A stretch of DNA of 64,000 bases from Caballeronia catudaia (GTDB lineage Bacteria > Pseudomonadota > Gammaproteobacteria > Burkholderiales > Burkholderiaceae): NCBI RefSeq assembly GCF_001544755.2, contig NZ_FCOF02000014.1:112586-176585 (forward strand), written 5' to 3'. Position numbers and translations under genes: made by a program. This document shows positions 17,042-24,989 of the stretch, piece by piece (position 1 is the first letter of the stretch; every line of letters begins with the position of its first letter). Under the pieces are notes generated by a model. That model was given only the letters and a program-made list of their open reading frames with translations. It was not told the DNA's origin and searched no databases.

Positions 17042-17971
17042 ATGGATCGTTTTCTCAGCATCGAGGCCTTCGTGCGGGTGGCGGAAACCAGCAGCTTCGC
17101 GGAGGCGGCGCGGCAGCTCGGCGTCACCGGATCGGTGGTCACCAACCGCATCCAGCAGCTCGAACGCTTCCTCAATGCGCCGCTGTTTCATCGCAGCACG
17201 CGGCACGTGCGGCTCTCCGATGTCGGCGAGGCCTTCTATCGCGACTGCGCCGAAGTGGTGGGGCGGGTCAACGAACTCACGGACCAGATGCGCGAGCTGC
17301 GCGCGACGCCTACCGGCCGCCTTCGCATACAGATGCTGCCGGGCTTCGCGCTGGGCCACTTCGGCGCGTCGCTGGCCGAATTCAACCGGCGCTATCCCGG
17401 TATCCAGCTCGACGTGATCGTCAATGACCGCGTCGTCGATCCGATCGAAGAAGGCTTCGACGTCGCGTTTCAAATCTTCCCCGCCATCTCCGATTCGCTG
17501 ATCGAACGGCGCCTCTTCACCGTGCGGCGGCTGTTTTGCGCCGCGCCCGCGTATGTGCGCGAGCATGGCGCACCGCAGCACCCGCGCGACTTGCTCGCGC
17601 ACAGAACGGCGCTGTATTCCGGCTATCCGTCGCGCAACCGCTGGACGATGACGCGCGGCGACGAGGCCGTCGAGCTCGAACTGCCCGGCATCATCCGCTC
17701 CAATTCCGTTCATCTGCTGCACGACTATGCGCTGACGGGCGGCGGCATCGTTTGTCTGCCGACGCTGGTGGCGAGCACGTCGCTGCTCGATGGCGCGCTC
17801 GTGCCGATTCTCGCGGACTACGCGCTGTCGCCCATGAACTTCGCGGCCGTGTATCCGGAGACGCAACGTCAGGGGCTCAAGGTGAAGGCGCTGGTCGAGT
17901 TTCTCGCCGGGCAAGTGAGCCCCGAGCCGGCGTGGGACGTGCCGCTCATCGAACGGGGATGGGTGAAGTAG
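17042..17971 (+). CDS. LysR family transcriptional regulator
   Basis: A 309-residue LysR protein. The HTH is SSFAEAARQLGVTGSVVTNR with LNAPLFHRSTRHVRLSDVGE. The effector domain has the LRIQMLPGFALGHFGASLAE and FDVAFQIFPAISDSLIERRL stretches of the short CrgA-like subgroup. The ATG at 17042 lies after GGGACCAGC. It follows the MFS gene and precedes a decayed acetamidase gene. It may once have controlled amide use, but that is inference from adjacency. Confidence 0.9.
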   Translation: MDRFLSIEAFVRVAETSSFAEAARQLGVTGSVVTNRIQQLERFLNAPLFHRSTRHVRLSDVGEAFYRDCAEVVGRVNELTDQMRELRATPTGRLRIQMLPGFALGHFGASLAEFNRRYPGIQLDVIVNDRVVDPIEEGFDVAFQIFPAISDSLIERRLFTVRRLFCAAPAYVREHGAPQHPRDLLAHRTALYSGYPSRNRWTMTRGDEAVELELPGIIRSNSVHLLHDYALTGGGIVCLPTLVASTSLLDGALVPILADYALSPMNFAAVYPETQRQGLKVKALVEFLAGQVSPEPAWDVPLIERGWVK

Positions 17972-18013
17972 GCTACATCGAGCAACCGATCCCGGCACAG
18001 CGACCGAGGCCAC

Positions 18014-18240
18014 ATGACGTTTCGCATCGTCGTCGACACGCGCGATGCCTTCGGCGGCAAGCTCACGAGCGAAAGCGACAAGCCGTCGCAAGTGCTCGAG
18101 GTGCCGTTTCTCAATCCGCAGAACGGGCCGGTGATGATCGAAGACGCGGAGAAGGGCGATGTGGTCGCCGAAGACGCGACACGTATCGCCTATCGCGAGT
18201 TCATCTTGTGGATGGCCGCGTCTTTTGCGCTTACATCAGG
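18014..18240 (+). pseudogene. Acetamidase/formamidase family gene with internal deletion
   Basis: The frame opens with an acetamidase-like N-terminus (MTFRIVVDTRDAFGGKLTSE, then VPFLNPQNGPVMIEDAEKGD). At about residue 52 it jumps to what looks like the C-terminal region of the same family (EDATRIAYREFILWMA), where intact enzymes have about 200 more residues. After that the reading becomes nonsense and runs into the 3' end of the opposing ATP-grasp gene. This indicates one large in-frame or near-in-frame deletion plus loss of the end, not a functional small protein. Confidence 0.55.
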
Positions 18241-19091
18241 CTGCCCCACTCGTAGTCGACCCGGTCCGGCGTCAGAGCAAACATGCCCGCGCCGGGTGTG
18301 AAAGTCAGCTCACCGAAGTAGATGACGTCGTTCGAATCGTAGAGATCGACGCGCACGAACTCGAAGTCGCTTGCCAGCTCGCGTGCGGCCCACAGCAGCG
18401 TGTCGAGATTCTTCGGGCGCGGGTCCGGGGTCGTGCTGCGCGCGTACTTGCCCATCGAAATGTCGAGAAGATTCCAGTCGGCATCGTAAATGTCGCCGCG
18501 CGGACGTTCGCCGAAACGGTCGGAGATGACGAGAATGAAAATCTTGGGATTGCCCGACTCCTTGTTGAAGACATGGAACTTCATGTCGGCCGGGACGATG
18601 CCATTCTCGTTGAGAAGAAGCGCTTCGAAGAAAATGCGCCGCTCGATCGGGCGGTAATGACGTTCCCGATACACCCAATAAAAGTCGGTCGATAACCAGC
18701 GTTGCGCGAGCGCATGAAGTTCTTCGAACGAAGTCTCTGCCTTGTTTCTTACGAGCTTGACGAATCCGCTTCCGTGAGTGGCTTTCATCACGAAGGAAGA
18801 TGGAAGCGCGTTGAAAACGTCCTCCGTGAAATCCGATGGCTCGGCGACGAGCGGCACGAGATATTCGCTGCCGATCTTTCTGGCGACGTAATCGCGCACT
18901 TTCAGCTTGTCACTCAGATCGACGTAGCGGGGATCGGGGTAAAGACAGCGTTCCAGTATTTTTTCGTTGAACGTCGTGGGATGGCGCAGGTTTGGAAAGC
19001 GCCCGATTCTGCGCCGATGATAAATGCTCAGCAACAGGTTGTCGGGCAACCAATCCCTTACGCTGTGAAACAGCGCCTTTGATAAAGTCAT
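18231..19091 (-). CDS. ATP-grasp fold protein, TupA-like
   Basis: A 286-residue protein of the TupA-like ATP-grasp family, usually found among surface polysaccharide or teichuronopeptide genes. Evidence includes the N-terminal HPTTFNEKILERCLYPDPRY, the YLVPLVAEPSDFTEDVFNAL stretch, SFVMKATHGSGFVKLV in the nucleotide-binding region, DMKFHVFNKES, and the metal-binding end VRVDLYDSNDVIYFGELTFT followed by PGAGMFALTPDRVD. The ATG at 19091 has GGAGG eight bases upstream. It stands alone, with no glycosyltransferase neighbours. Its 3' end overlaps the acetamidase relic, consistent with insertion next to decayed DNA. Confidence 0.82.
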   Translation of the reverse strand: MTLSKALFHSVRDWLPDNLLLSIYHRRRIGRFPNLRHPTTFNEKILERCLYPDPRYVDLSDKLKVRDYVARKIGSEYLVPLVAEPSDFTEDVFNALPSSFVMKATHGSGFVKLVRNKAETSFEELHALAQRWLSTDFYWVYRERHYRPIERRIFFEALLLNENGIVPADMKFHVFNKESGNPKIFILVISDRFGERPRGDIYDADWNLLDISMGKYARSTTPDPRPKNLDTLLWAARELASDFEFVRVDLYDSNDVIYFGELTFTPGAGMFALTPDRVDYEWGSLM

Positions 19092-19649
19092 TCGCTTGCC
19101 TCCAATTCTCGGCTGGAGTGGATCAATTTCATCTTGCTTCAGATGTATTCGGATGTATTCGTTAGACGTGCACGTGCGGGGTCGGTTCGAGGGTTTGGTT
19201 CGTCTGTGCACACTTCAAACAGAAAACCTAGATCTCAGCCGAATGATCCATCACGCGTATGTGCGCGACCGCACACACGCGATTACGAAATTAGTGGAAC
19301 GAAACCCGCGCATTACTTCTACTTGCGACGTTGAAGCATCGACGTTACATTCCCTTTCGCCGGTAATCAATTCGCCGGACTGGTTTCTCTCTTTTCGATG
19401 ACTCGCTGGACTCCATCGGCGTGCGTCTGACCGAAGGCAATTCGGTCATTTCAACCGTACGTCGCAGCGACAGGCGTCAATACTTGCGTCAATCGTATCG
19501 AGATCGTCTCGCGGAGCAAACGTTTTTTGCTCTGGAGCGCATCGCGTTACTTCCGATGCCAGGCGCACTCGATGCAAGCTCGCGTGCCTGCGTCCGCAGT
19601 GCTGCCGGCATCACGTTCAGGTTTTCAAACGAAGAGGCGGAGTCGACCC
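19092..19649. other. 558-bp intergenic region without recognised gene
   Basis: This gap separates the divergent ATP-grasp and two-domain lipoprotein genes. It is lower in GC than its flanks and must hold both promoters. The open frames inside it lack Shine-Dalgarno sequences and recognisable protein content. I see no relic, strong palindrome or RNA gene here. Confidence 0.5.
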
Positions 19650-20888
19650 ATGCTCACAGAGAAACACACACACATTCGATGGATTAGCGCCGCAGCCTCG
19701 GCGGCCGCGCTCGCCTTGCTTGCCGCTTGCGGCGGCGGCGGCGGATCCGGCAATGGTTCGAATACCACTGCGGGAAGTACGCCCGCGTCAGGCGCAACGC
19801 CGGCGTCGGCACCCACGCCCGCGTCGCAGACGTCGCCGACGAACACTTCACCGACGCTCGCCGCGGCGACCGCGGTCGTCGACGGCACGACGATCGGCAC
19901 CCCGCAATGGAGCGATGGCTCGACATCGAGCGGCGGCACCGGCCAGGCGGTGAACGGCCTCAACTGCGCGGTGGCGGGCGCCAAGTACAGCTATGCGCAC
20001 CTGTCGATCTATCAGGGCGGCAAACAGCTTGCCTTGCCGGCGAACATCGGCACCGTGGCGCCGACGATGGCGCGGCAGACGGGCTGCGTCTATCCGGTCC
20101 ATACGGTCGATGCATCGGGCAAGGTCCGCATGGATGTGACGTCCGGCGGGTCGTACACGCTCGGTCAATTCTTCGCCGTCTGGGGTCAGCCGCTCAGCAC
20201 GACGAACGTGGCAGGCCTCACGGGCAACGTCACCGCGTGGGTGAACACGGGCGGCGCGCTTCAGCAATACAGCGGCGATCTGGCGAGCCTCTCGCTGACG
20301 CAGCACGGTGAAGTGACGCTCGTCATCGGCACGCCGCCGGCCCAGATCGCGACCTACGCATGGACCGATCCGCCGCCCTTCACGTCGACGGTCAGCACGC
20401 TCAGTTTTGGCGGCTTGCTCGGCACCTTGTACTTTCAGGACGGCAGCACGGGGATCGGCAGCACCGGTGCGCCTGTGGATGGCGTAGTCTGCGCGCCAGG
20501 CATGGCCGAGACGTTCCACGTGCACTCGCATGTCGCGATCTTCAAGGACGGCCAATGGCTCGCGTTCCCGAAGAACGTCGGCATCACCTCCGGGTGCAAC
20601 TACGAGCTGCATACGCACGACAACACCGGCATCATTCATATCGAAACACCGAACGTGAAGCCGTTCACGCTCGGCCAGGTCTTCGATATCTGGGGCGTGC
20701 CGCTCTCGAGCACGAATGTGGCGGGTGTCACGGGCAACGTCGTGGTCTATATCAACGACAACGGCGATGTGCGCCGCTATACCGGCGATCCGCGCGCCAT
20801 TCCGCTGACGTCGCTGCGCGATATCACGTTCCAGATCGGCTCGTCGCTGACGACGCTGCCGACCTATTCGTGGTACGAGCCGCAGTAA
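19650..20888 (+). CDS. Lipoprotein with two homologous beta-rich domains, second copy His-rich
   Basis: A 412-residue secreted lipoprotein. The signal peptide ends in lipobox LLAAC followed by a Gly/Ser/Thr/Pro-rich linker. Two copies of a domain of about 150 residues follow. Matching segments are QFFAVWGQPLSTTNVAGLTG and QVFDIWGVPLSSTNVAGVTG, and also YPVHTVDASGKVRMD and YELHTHDNTGIIHIE. Copy two holds a cluster of histidines (FHVHSHVAIF, LHTHDNTGIIHIE) that copy one mostly lacks (YSYAHLSIY), so metal binding may be confined to copy two. The ATG at 19650 is chosen because the signal peptide starts there; an earlier in-frame start would bury it. I do not recognise a characterised function. 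Confidence 0.85.
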   Translation: MLTEKHTHIRWISAAASAAALALLAACGGGGGSGNGSNTTAGSTPASGATPASAPTPASQTSPTNTSPTLAAATAVVDGTTIGTPQWSDGSTSSGGTGQAVNGLNCAVAGAKYSYAHLSIYQGGKQLALPANIGTVAPTMARQTGCVYPVHTVDASGKVRMDVTSGGSYTLGQFFAVWGQPLSTTNVAGLTGNVTAWVNTGGALQQYSGDLASLSLTQHGEVTLVIGTPPAQIATYAWTDPPPFTSTVSTLSFGGLLGTLYFQDGSTGIGSTGAPVDGVVCAPGMAETFHVHSHVAIFKDGQWLAFPKNVGITSGCNYELHTHDNTGIIHIETPNVKPFTLGQVFDIWGVPLSSTNVAGVTGNVVVYINDNGDVRRYTGDPRAIPLTSLRDITFQIGSSLTTLPTYSWYEPQ

Positions 20889-20896
20889 CCTGAAGA

Positions 20897-20926
20897 CGAA
20901 CGCCGCGGTGCGAGCCGCGGCGTTCG
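20897..20926 (+). terminator. Strong GC hairpin after the two-domain lipoprotein
   Basis: CGAACGCCGCGG (20897-20908) and CCGCGGCGTTCG (20915-20926) form a perfect 12-bp stem with a 6-nt loop, eight bases after the stop codon. There is no U-run behind it, but position and strength suggest a terminator. Confidence 0.5.
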
Positions 20927-21054
20927 AGCGATGGCGACATCACTCCGCAACGGCAGAGCCGCCGCGTCCCTGGTCTGGGCACGAAATGCGCTAGCAGGCT
21001 CCTAACTTCTCATGCTCAATCTGACGCACACTGAAACCTTCCGGTGGAGTGCAT

Positions 21055-21714
21055 ATGAACAGTTCTGAACATGCTTTCGAAGAGCAGGATTCTCAGCTGG
21101 CGGAGTTTGCGGACACCCAGGATGCAGCCGGTTCGCCGGAAGAACTCGCGGCGATGGTAGCCGAGGCGCTGCGCGTGAAGCGTTGTGTGGTGTCGATACC
21201 GCTCGACGAGCGGGTCGCGGAAGTGTGCTCCGGGCATAGCGCGGCATTCGGCGAAGTGCATGTCGGAGAAAAGACGGCCATCGTCGAATACTCGGACACA
21301 CGCGACAAGATGTTCGCCGTTCTCGCGCTGAACGGAAGGGCGATCGGTGTCGTGCAGGTGTCGGGGCCGCAAGACCGGCGGCGTTTCGATGATCATGATC
21401 TGCAATTGCTCCGCATTCTCGGTACATTCGTCACGAAAGCAGTCGAGGCCGACAGACTGCAGAGGCTCGTCGCCTCGCCCTTCACCCGAATGACGCTCAG
21501 GCGAGCGTCGGATCAGACGATCGGTGACATCGTTGCTCAATCGGTGCAGAACCCAAGTCAACTTTCGAAGATGCTTGCACGATCCTTCTATCGCGAGATG
21601 ACGCGCGCGGGTTTCAACTTCAATCAGATCATCGGTGCGGCCACCGAGATCATTTCCGAACTCGCCAGCAACGTGCGCAAGCACAGCGACCGCAAGCAGC
21701 GTCGCGAAGGCTAG
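21055..21714 (+). CDS. GAF domain-containing protein
   Basis: A 219-residue soluble protein. Residues about 30-140 fit a GAF-type sensory fold (ALRVKRCVVSIPLDERVAEV, then FAVLALNGRAIGVVQVSGPQ and FDDHDLQLLRILGTFVTKAVE). A helical C-terminal tail (AGFNFNQIIGAATEIISELA) follows. No output domain such as a kinase, cyclase or HTH is present, so it would act through a partner. The ATG at 21055 follows GGTGGAG; a GTG two codons earlier is possible. No operon partner is evident. Confidence 0.75.
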   Translation: MNSSEHAFEEQDSQLAEFADTQDAAGSPEELAAMVAEALRVKRCVVSIPLDERVAEVCSGHSAAFGEVHVGEKTAIVEYSDTRDKMFAVLALNGRAIGVVQVSGPQDRRRFDDHDLQLLRILGTFVTKAVEADRLQRLVASPFTRMTLRRASDQTIGDIVAQSVQNPSQLSKMLARSFYREMTRAGFNFNQIIGAATEIISELASNVRKHSDRKQRREG

Positions 21715-21746
21715 GCGGGTTTCATTCTCTTGCTCCTGTTCTTACG

Positions 21747-21965
21747 TTAAAGCGCATCGCCACCGGCGTTTCTACCTGCTGCGATGACATTCGACGAAGC
21801 GAGGTTCTGTCCGATCCTCGCAAGCGATGAAGGCAGACACATCTCGGCGATGACGCGTTCCGAAGTCGATTGCATGGCCTGAAGCGAAAGCATCAGATGC
21901 GGTGACATGCTCGTGAAAGTCGCGGCGAAGAGGGCGCATTCATCGACTACGTGCGTCCCGTGCAT
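21747..21965 (-). CDS. Possible small hypothetical protein
   Basis: A minus-strand frame starting MHGTHVVDECALFAATFTSM and ending RNAGGDAL, 72 residues, helical in character. It has no clear Shine-Dalgarno and no recognised family. It shares a 430-bp gap with an NRPS relic (22046-22150), so it may itself be a fragment. The call rests on amino acid composition only. Confidence 0.28.
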   Translation of the reverse strand: MHGTHVVDECALFAATFTSMSPHLMLSLQAMQSTSERVIAEMCLPSSLARIGQNLASSNVIAAGRNAGGDAL

Positions 21966-22045
21966 CGGGAAGAGACCGGGCGGTCGCCATCGCGATGATC
22001 TGCGCAAGACCCGCATAGCTCCAGGCGAGTCCGCCGACCGGGTGA

Positions 22046-22150
22046 ACGCTTTTCGCCTATGTCACGGTTTCCAAGGTCGACGCTGGTGATCTTCGTGAGC
22101 ATTTGAACGCGCGTCTGCCCGATTACATGGCGCCATCGGCGCTCGTCACG
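22046..22150 (+). pseudogene. Relic of a non-ribosomal peptide synthetase adenylation domain
   Basis: After an in-frame stop at 22043, this frame reads FAYVTVSKVDAGDLREHLNA followed by RLPDYMAPSALV. It matches the A9/A10 end of adenylation domains (typically REHL-x-ARLPDYMVP). Nothing before or after continues the domain, and the flanking DNA encodes unrelated genes, so it is an orphan fragment of a much larger gene. Confidence 0.55.
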
Positions 22151-22916
22151 GCCCGGGCAGCAGCCGGATGTCTCCATACCACGCGCGCGCCGTGGCGCCG
22201 GTATTGTCGGTATCGGTCAGGAGACCATAGCCCGTGATGCGTCCGGGCGGTTCGTGAAAGACGCGCTCGTAGTCTTGCGCGATGTTGCGGCGCAGGCTTT
22301 GCCATTGACCCGCATCGCCGGGCTGACCGGAGACGACGATCATCTGCACGCGCTTGGTATGCGGATTCGCGATCACGCTGTCCGGCGCGGCCGTAGTCGA
22401 CCACACGTACATGAGCGTGGCATAGGGCAGATCCTGCCCGCCGATGCGCTTCGCCACTTCCATGCTGGTACGGTCGAAAAGCGACAGCTTGCTTTTGTCG
22501 CCGTCGAAGACGAACACCAGCCGCGCCGGCGCATCTTCCTTCGATCCCGTCCGGTTGTCCGCGCCTTCGATTGCTTTCTCCGCTTTCCAGCGCCATGCGA
22601 CGACGGGCGTCTGAGCCAGGTCGATATCGCCCTCGTGCATCAGAGCGGAGGCCGAGCGGTCAGCGTCGGCTTGCAGGACGGTCGTCTGGCCGTCGCGAAC
22701 GAGCGTGTATTGCGTCATCGGCTTTCCGCGCACGACCGGAAGGTTCTTCCATCCCGCGGGCAGTGGGGCGCCCGGCTCCAGGTTCGAGAAACTGACGCCC
22801 GGCTTTTCGGCGTGGACCAGCGCGGACAGCGGCGACATGAGGAGCGCGAGGCACACGGCCATCGCGGCGCGCCCGGCTTGCCACTTTCGTGTGCGTGCGG
22901 TCGAAGGAATACGCAT
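22146..22916 (-). CDS. Secreted DUF3047 family protein
   Basis: A 256-residue protein with a signal peptide (about residues 1-36, ending LSALVHAEK) and one beta-sandwich-like domain of the DUF3047 family. Motifs include QTPVVAWRWKAEKAIEGADN, KEDAPARLVFVFDGDKSKLS, DLPYATLMYVWSTTA and RRNIAQDYERVFHEPPGRIT. The final part ATARAWYGDIRLLPGP is the family's conserved end. It is a single gene, divergent from the enoyl-CoA hydratase at 23091. Members are uncharacterised. The ATG at 22916 opens directly into the positively charged signal peptide. Confidence 0.88.
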   Translation of the reverse strand: MRIPSTARTRKWQAGRAAMAVCLALLMSPLSALVHAEKPGVSFSNLEPGAPLPAGWKNLPVVRGKPMTQYTLVRDGQTTVLQADADRSASALMHEGDIDLAQTPVVAWRWKAEKAIEGADNRTGSKEDAPARLVFVFDGDKSKLSLFDRTSMEVAKRIGGQDLPYATLMYVWSTTAAPDSVIANPHTKRVQMIVVSGQPGDAGQWQSLRRNIAQDYERVFHEPPGRITGYGLLTDTDNTGATARAWYGDIRLLPGP

Positions 22917-23051
22917 GGCGTGTCGGTTCCGGCTGTTTGGCTAGCTTCATTGTAGTCGGCGGGGCGTGGCGCTTGCCGCTCGAAAAAGACCTTGCATCAA
23001 CGGCGCCGGCGAGGGCGTAAACCCTATTGCACCAAGTTTTTGATGCGCCTA

Positions 23052-23080
23052 TATTGCTATTCACCATCAACTATTGCTAT
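23052..23080. promoter_or_regulatory. Direct repeats TATTGCTAT with 20-bp period
   Basis: TATTGCTAT occurs at 23052-23060 and again at 23072-23080, and a related TATTGC lies at 23025. Spacing of exactly 20 bp puts the copies on one DNA face, as for tandem operators. The second copy ends 10 bp before the hydratase start codon, so binding would block transcription or initiation. Confidence 0.42.
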
Positions 23081-23090
23081 GCGATAAACT

Positions 23091-23852
23091 ATGAGCGAAG
23101 ACGTCCTGTTTTCCAGTCACGGCCGCGTCGCGGTCATCACGCTGAATCGTCCCGAGCGTCTGAACGCGTGGACCACGCCGATGCGCGAGAAGATCATCGC
23201 GGCGCTGGATCGCTTCAATGCCGACGACGAAGTGGCCGCGATCATCATGACGGGCGCGGGCAACCGCGCGTTCTCGGCGGGGCAGGACCTGTCGGAGGCG
23301 CACGATTTCGACGGCGAGCGCGCGGTCGCGTGGGTCAAGGAATGGCAGCGCTACTACGCGGCGCTGCGCAACCTGAAGAAGCCGCTGGTGATGGCGCTCA
23401 ATGGCACGGCGGCGGGCTCCGCGTTTCAGGTGGCGTTGCTCGGCGATATCCGCGTGGGTCACGCGGGCGTGCGCATGGGCCAGCCGGAAATCAACGCGGG
23501 CATCGCCAGCACGACCGGCCCGTGGATCATGAACTCGATGCTGGGCATGTCGCGCACCATCGAACTCACGCTCACCGGCCGGTTGATGGAGGCGGACGAG
23601 TGCTATCGCATCGGCTTGCTGCATCACCTCGTCGACGAAGACAAGGTGTTCGAGAAGGCGCTGGAAATCGCCACCGACCTGGCCGGGAAGCCGCCCGTCG
23701 CGATGCGTCTGGACAAGCAGCGTTTCCGCGAAATGACGGAGCCGGGATTCGTCGACTGCATCGAAGCGGGCGAGCGCATTCAGCGCGAAGCATACGACTC
23801 CGGCGAACCCGCGCGAATGATGGAAGCGTTCTTCAGCAAGCGCGCTAGGTAG
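23091..23852 (+). CDS. Enoyl-CoA hydratase/isomerase family protein
   Basis: A 253-residue crotonase-fold enzyme. The N-terminus FSSHGRVAVITLNRPERLNA is typical. The oxyanion-hole segments are FSAGQDLSEA and NGTAAGSAFQVALLGDIRVG. The two catalytic-glutamate positions of classical hydratases appear kept in MGQPEINAGIAS and TIELTLTGRLMEADE. It is the first of six same-strand genes (hydratase, binding protein, ATPase, permease, CoA ligase, IclR), suggesting uptake of an acid, activation to its CoA thioester and hydration. No Shine-Dalgarno is visible before the ATG (GCGATAAACT). Confidence 0.9.
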   Translation: MSEDVLFSSHGRVAVITLNRPERLNAWTTPMREKIIAALDRFNADDEVAAIIMTGAGNRAFSAGQDLSEAHDFDGERAVAWVKEWQRYYAALRNLKKPLVMALNGTAAGSAFQVALLGDIRVGHAGVRMGQPEINAGIASTTGPWIMNSMLGMSRTIELTLTGRLMEADECYRIGLLHHLVDEDKVFEKALEIATDLAGKPPVAMRLDKQRFREMTEPGFVDCIEAGERIQREAYDSGEPARMMEAFFSKRAR

Positions 23853-23917
23853 AGCGAAGCCCCGTCGAACCCGAGTCGAGCCGTTTCTTTCTGAACCCCA
23901 TGCGGGAGACCTGAACA

Positions 23918-24979
23918 ATGACGCAAGACTTCAACCCGGCGCGGCGCCGCATTCTGCAAGGCGCGGGCGCGCTCGCGGTGGCCGGCGCGGTGCCTTTCGC
24001 GGCGCGCGCGCAAGACAAGCAGATCGTGGTATCCGACCCCGGCGGTCCCTATACGACGGCGTATCGCGAAGCGTTCTACGATCCCTTCGAGAAGGCCACC
24101 GGCATCAAGGTGGTGAGCGTCGCGCGCGAATCGCAGCCGGTCGCGCAATTCGCGGCGATGGTGCAGACGAAGAACTATGTGTGGGACGTGACGACGCTCA
24201 CGCTGTCCGCCGACATCCCGTATCTCGAAGCGAAAGGCCTGCTCGAACCGATCGGCCTGAAGGCGAGCGATTATCCGGAGATCATGCCGGAGGCGATCAC
24301 GCCGAACTGGCTCGGCGTCGATGTGTATTCGACGGTGCTCGCGTATCGCGCTGACAAGTTCAAGGACAACGGGCCGAAATCGTGGGCGGACTTCTGGGAC
24401 GTGAAGAAATTTCCTGGCCGCCGCTGCCTGCGCCGCAGTCCGCTCGACACGCTCGAACAGGCGCTGCTCGCCGACGGCGTGCCGCTCGACAAGCTCTATC
24501 CGCTCGACGTGGATCGCGCGTTCAAGAGCCTCGACAGGATCAAGCCGCACATCAATATCTGGTGGACCTCCGGCGCGCAGGCGATGCAGGCGATCCAGAG
24601 CGGCGACGTCGACATGATCTCGGCTTGGAATGGCCGGGCGCAGGCCGCCAGGGACGGCGGCGCGCCAGTGAACATCGTGTGGAATCAGGGCCTGTATTCG
24701 ATCGAAGGCTGGGGCATTCCGAAAGGCACGCCGCGCGCGGATGCCGCGAAGCAGTTCGTGCGCTTCTGCGCCGATGCGAAGCGCCAGGCGCTGCTCACGC
24801 GCACGCTTGCCTACGGCCCGACCAACAAGAAGGCGTTCGAGACCATCAGCAAGGAACGCGCGACGCTCCTTCCTACGGCGCCCGACAACATCCGGGACAT
24901 GAAGCTGCCGAGTCCGCAATGGTGGGAACAGAACCGTCAGAAGGTCACCGAGCGGTTCAACTCGTGGATCATTTCCTGA
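23918..24979 (+). CDS. ABC transporter substrate-binding protein (PotD/spermidine-putrescine type)
   Basis: A 353-residue periplasmic binding protein. The N-terminus carries a Tat-type signal (RRRILQGAGALAVAGAVPFA) cleaved after RAQ. The mature part begins QIVVSDPGGPYTTAYREAFY. The type II binding fold is indicated by FPGRRCLRRSPLDTLEQALL and INIWWTSGAQAMQAIQSGDV. GIPKGTPRADAAKQFVRF is conserved in this class, whose real substrates are varied (polyamines, aromatic acids, opines). A GGGAGACC motif precedes the ATG, and the ATPase gene follows after 10 nt. Confidence 0.92.
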   Translation: MTQDFNPARRRILQGAGALAVAGAVPFAARAQDKQIVVSDPGGPYTTAYREAFYDPFEKATGIKVVSVARESQPVAQFAAMVQTKNYVWDVTTLTLSADIPYLEAKGLLEPIGLKASDYPEIMPEAITPNWLGVDVYSTVLAYRADKFKDNGPKSWADFWDVKKFPGRRCLRRSPLDTLEQALLADGVPLDKLYPLDVDRAFKSLDRIKPHINIWWTSGAQAMQAIQSGDVDMISAWNGRAQAARDGGAPVNIVWNQGLYSIEGWGIPKGTPRADAAKQFVRFCADAKRQALLTRTLAYGPTNKKAFETISKERATLLPTAPDNIRDMKLPSPQWWEQNRQKVTERFNSWIIS

Positions 24980-24989
24980 GGACGGCAAG

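Noticed and set aside
19096..19401. Short ORFs in the gap between the ATP-grasp and lipoprotein genes
   Set aside because: No ribosome binding site, no family resemblance and composition like non-coding DNA.
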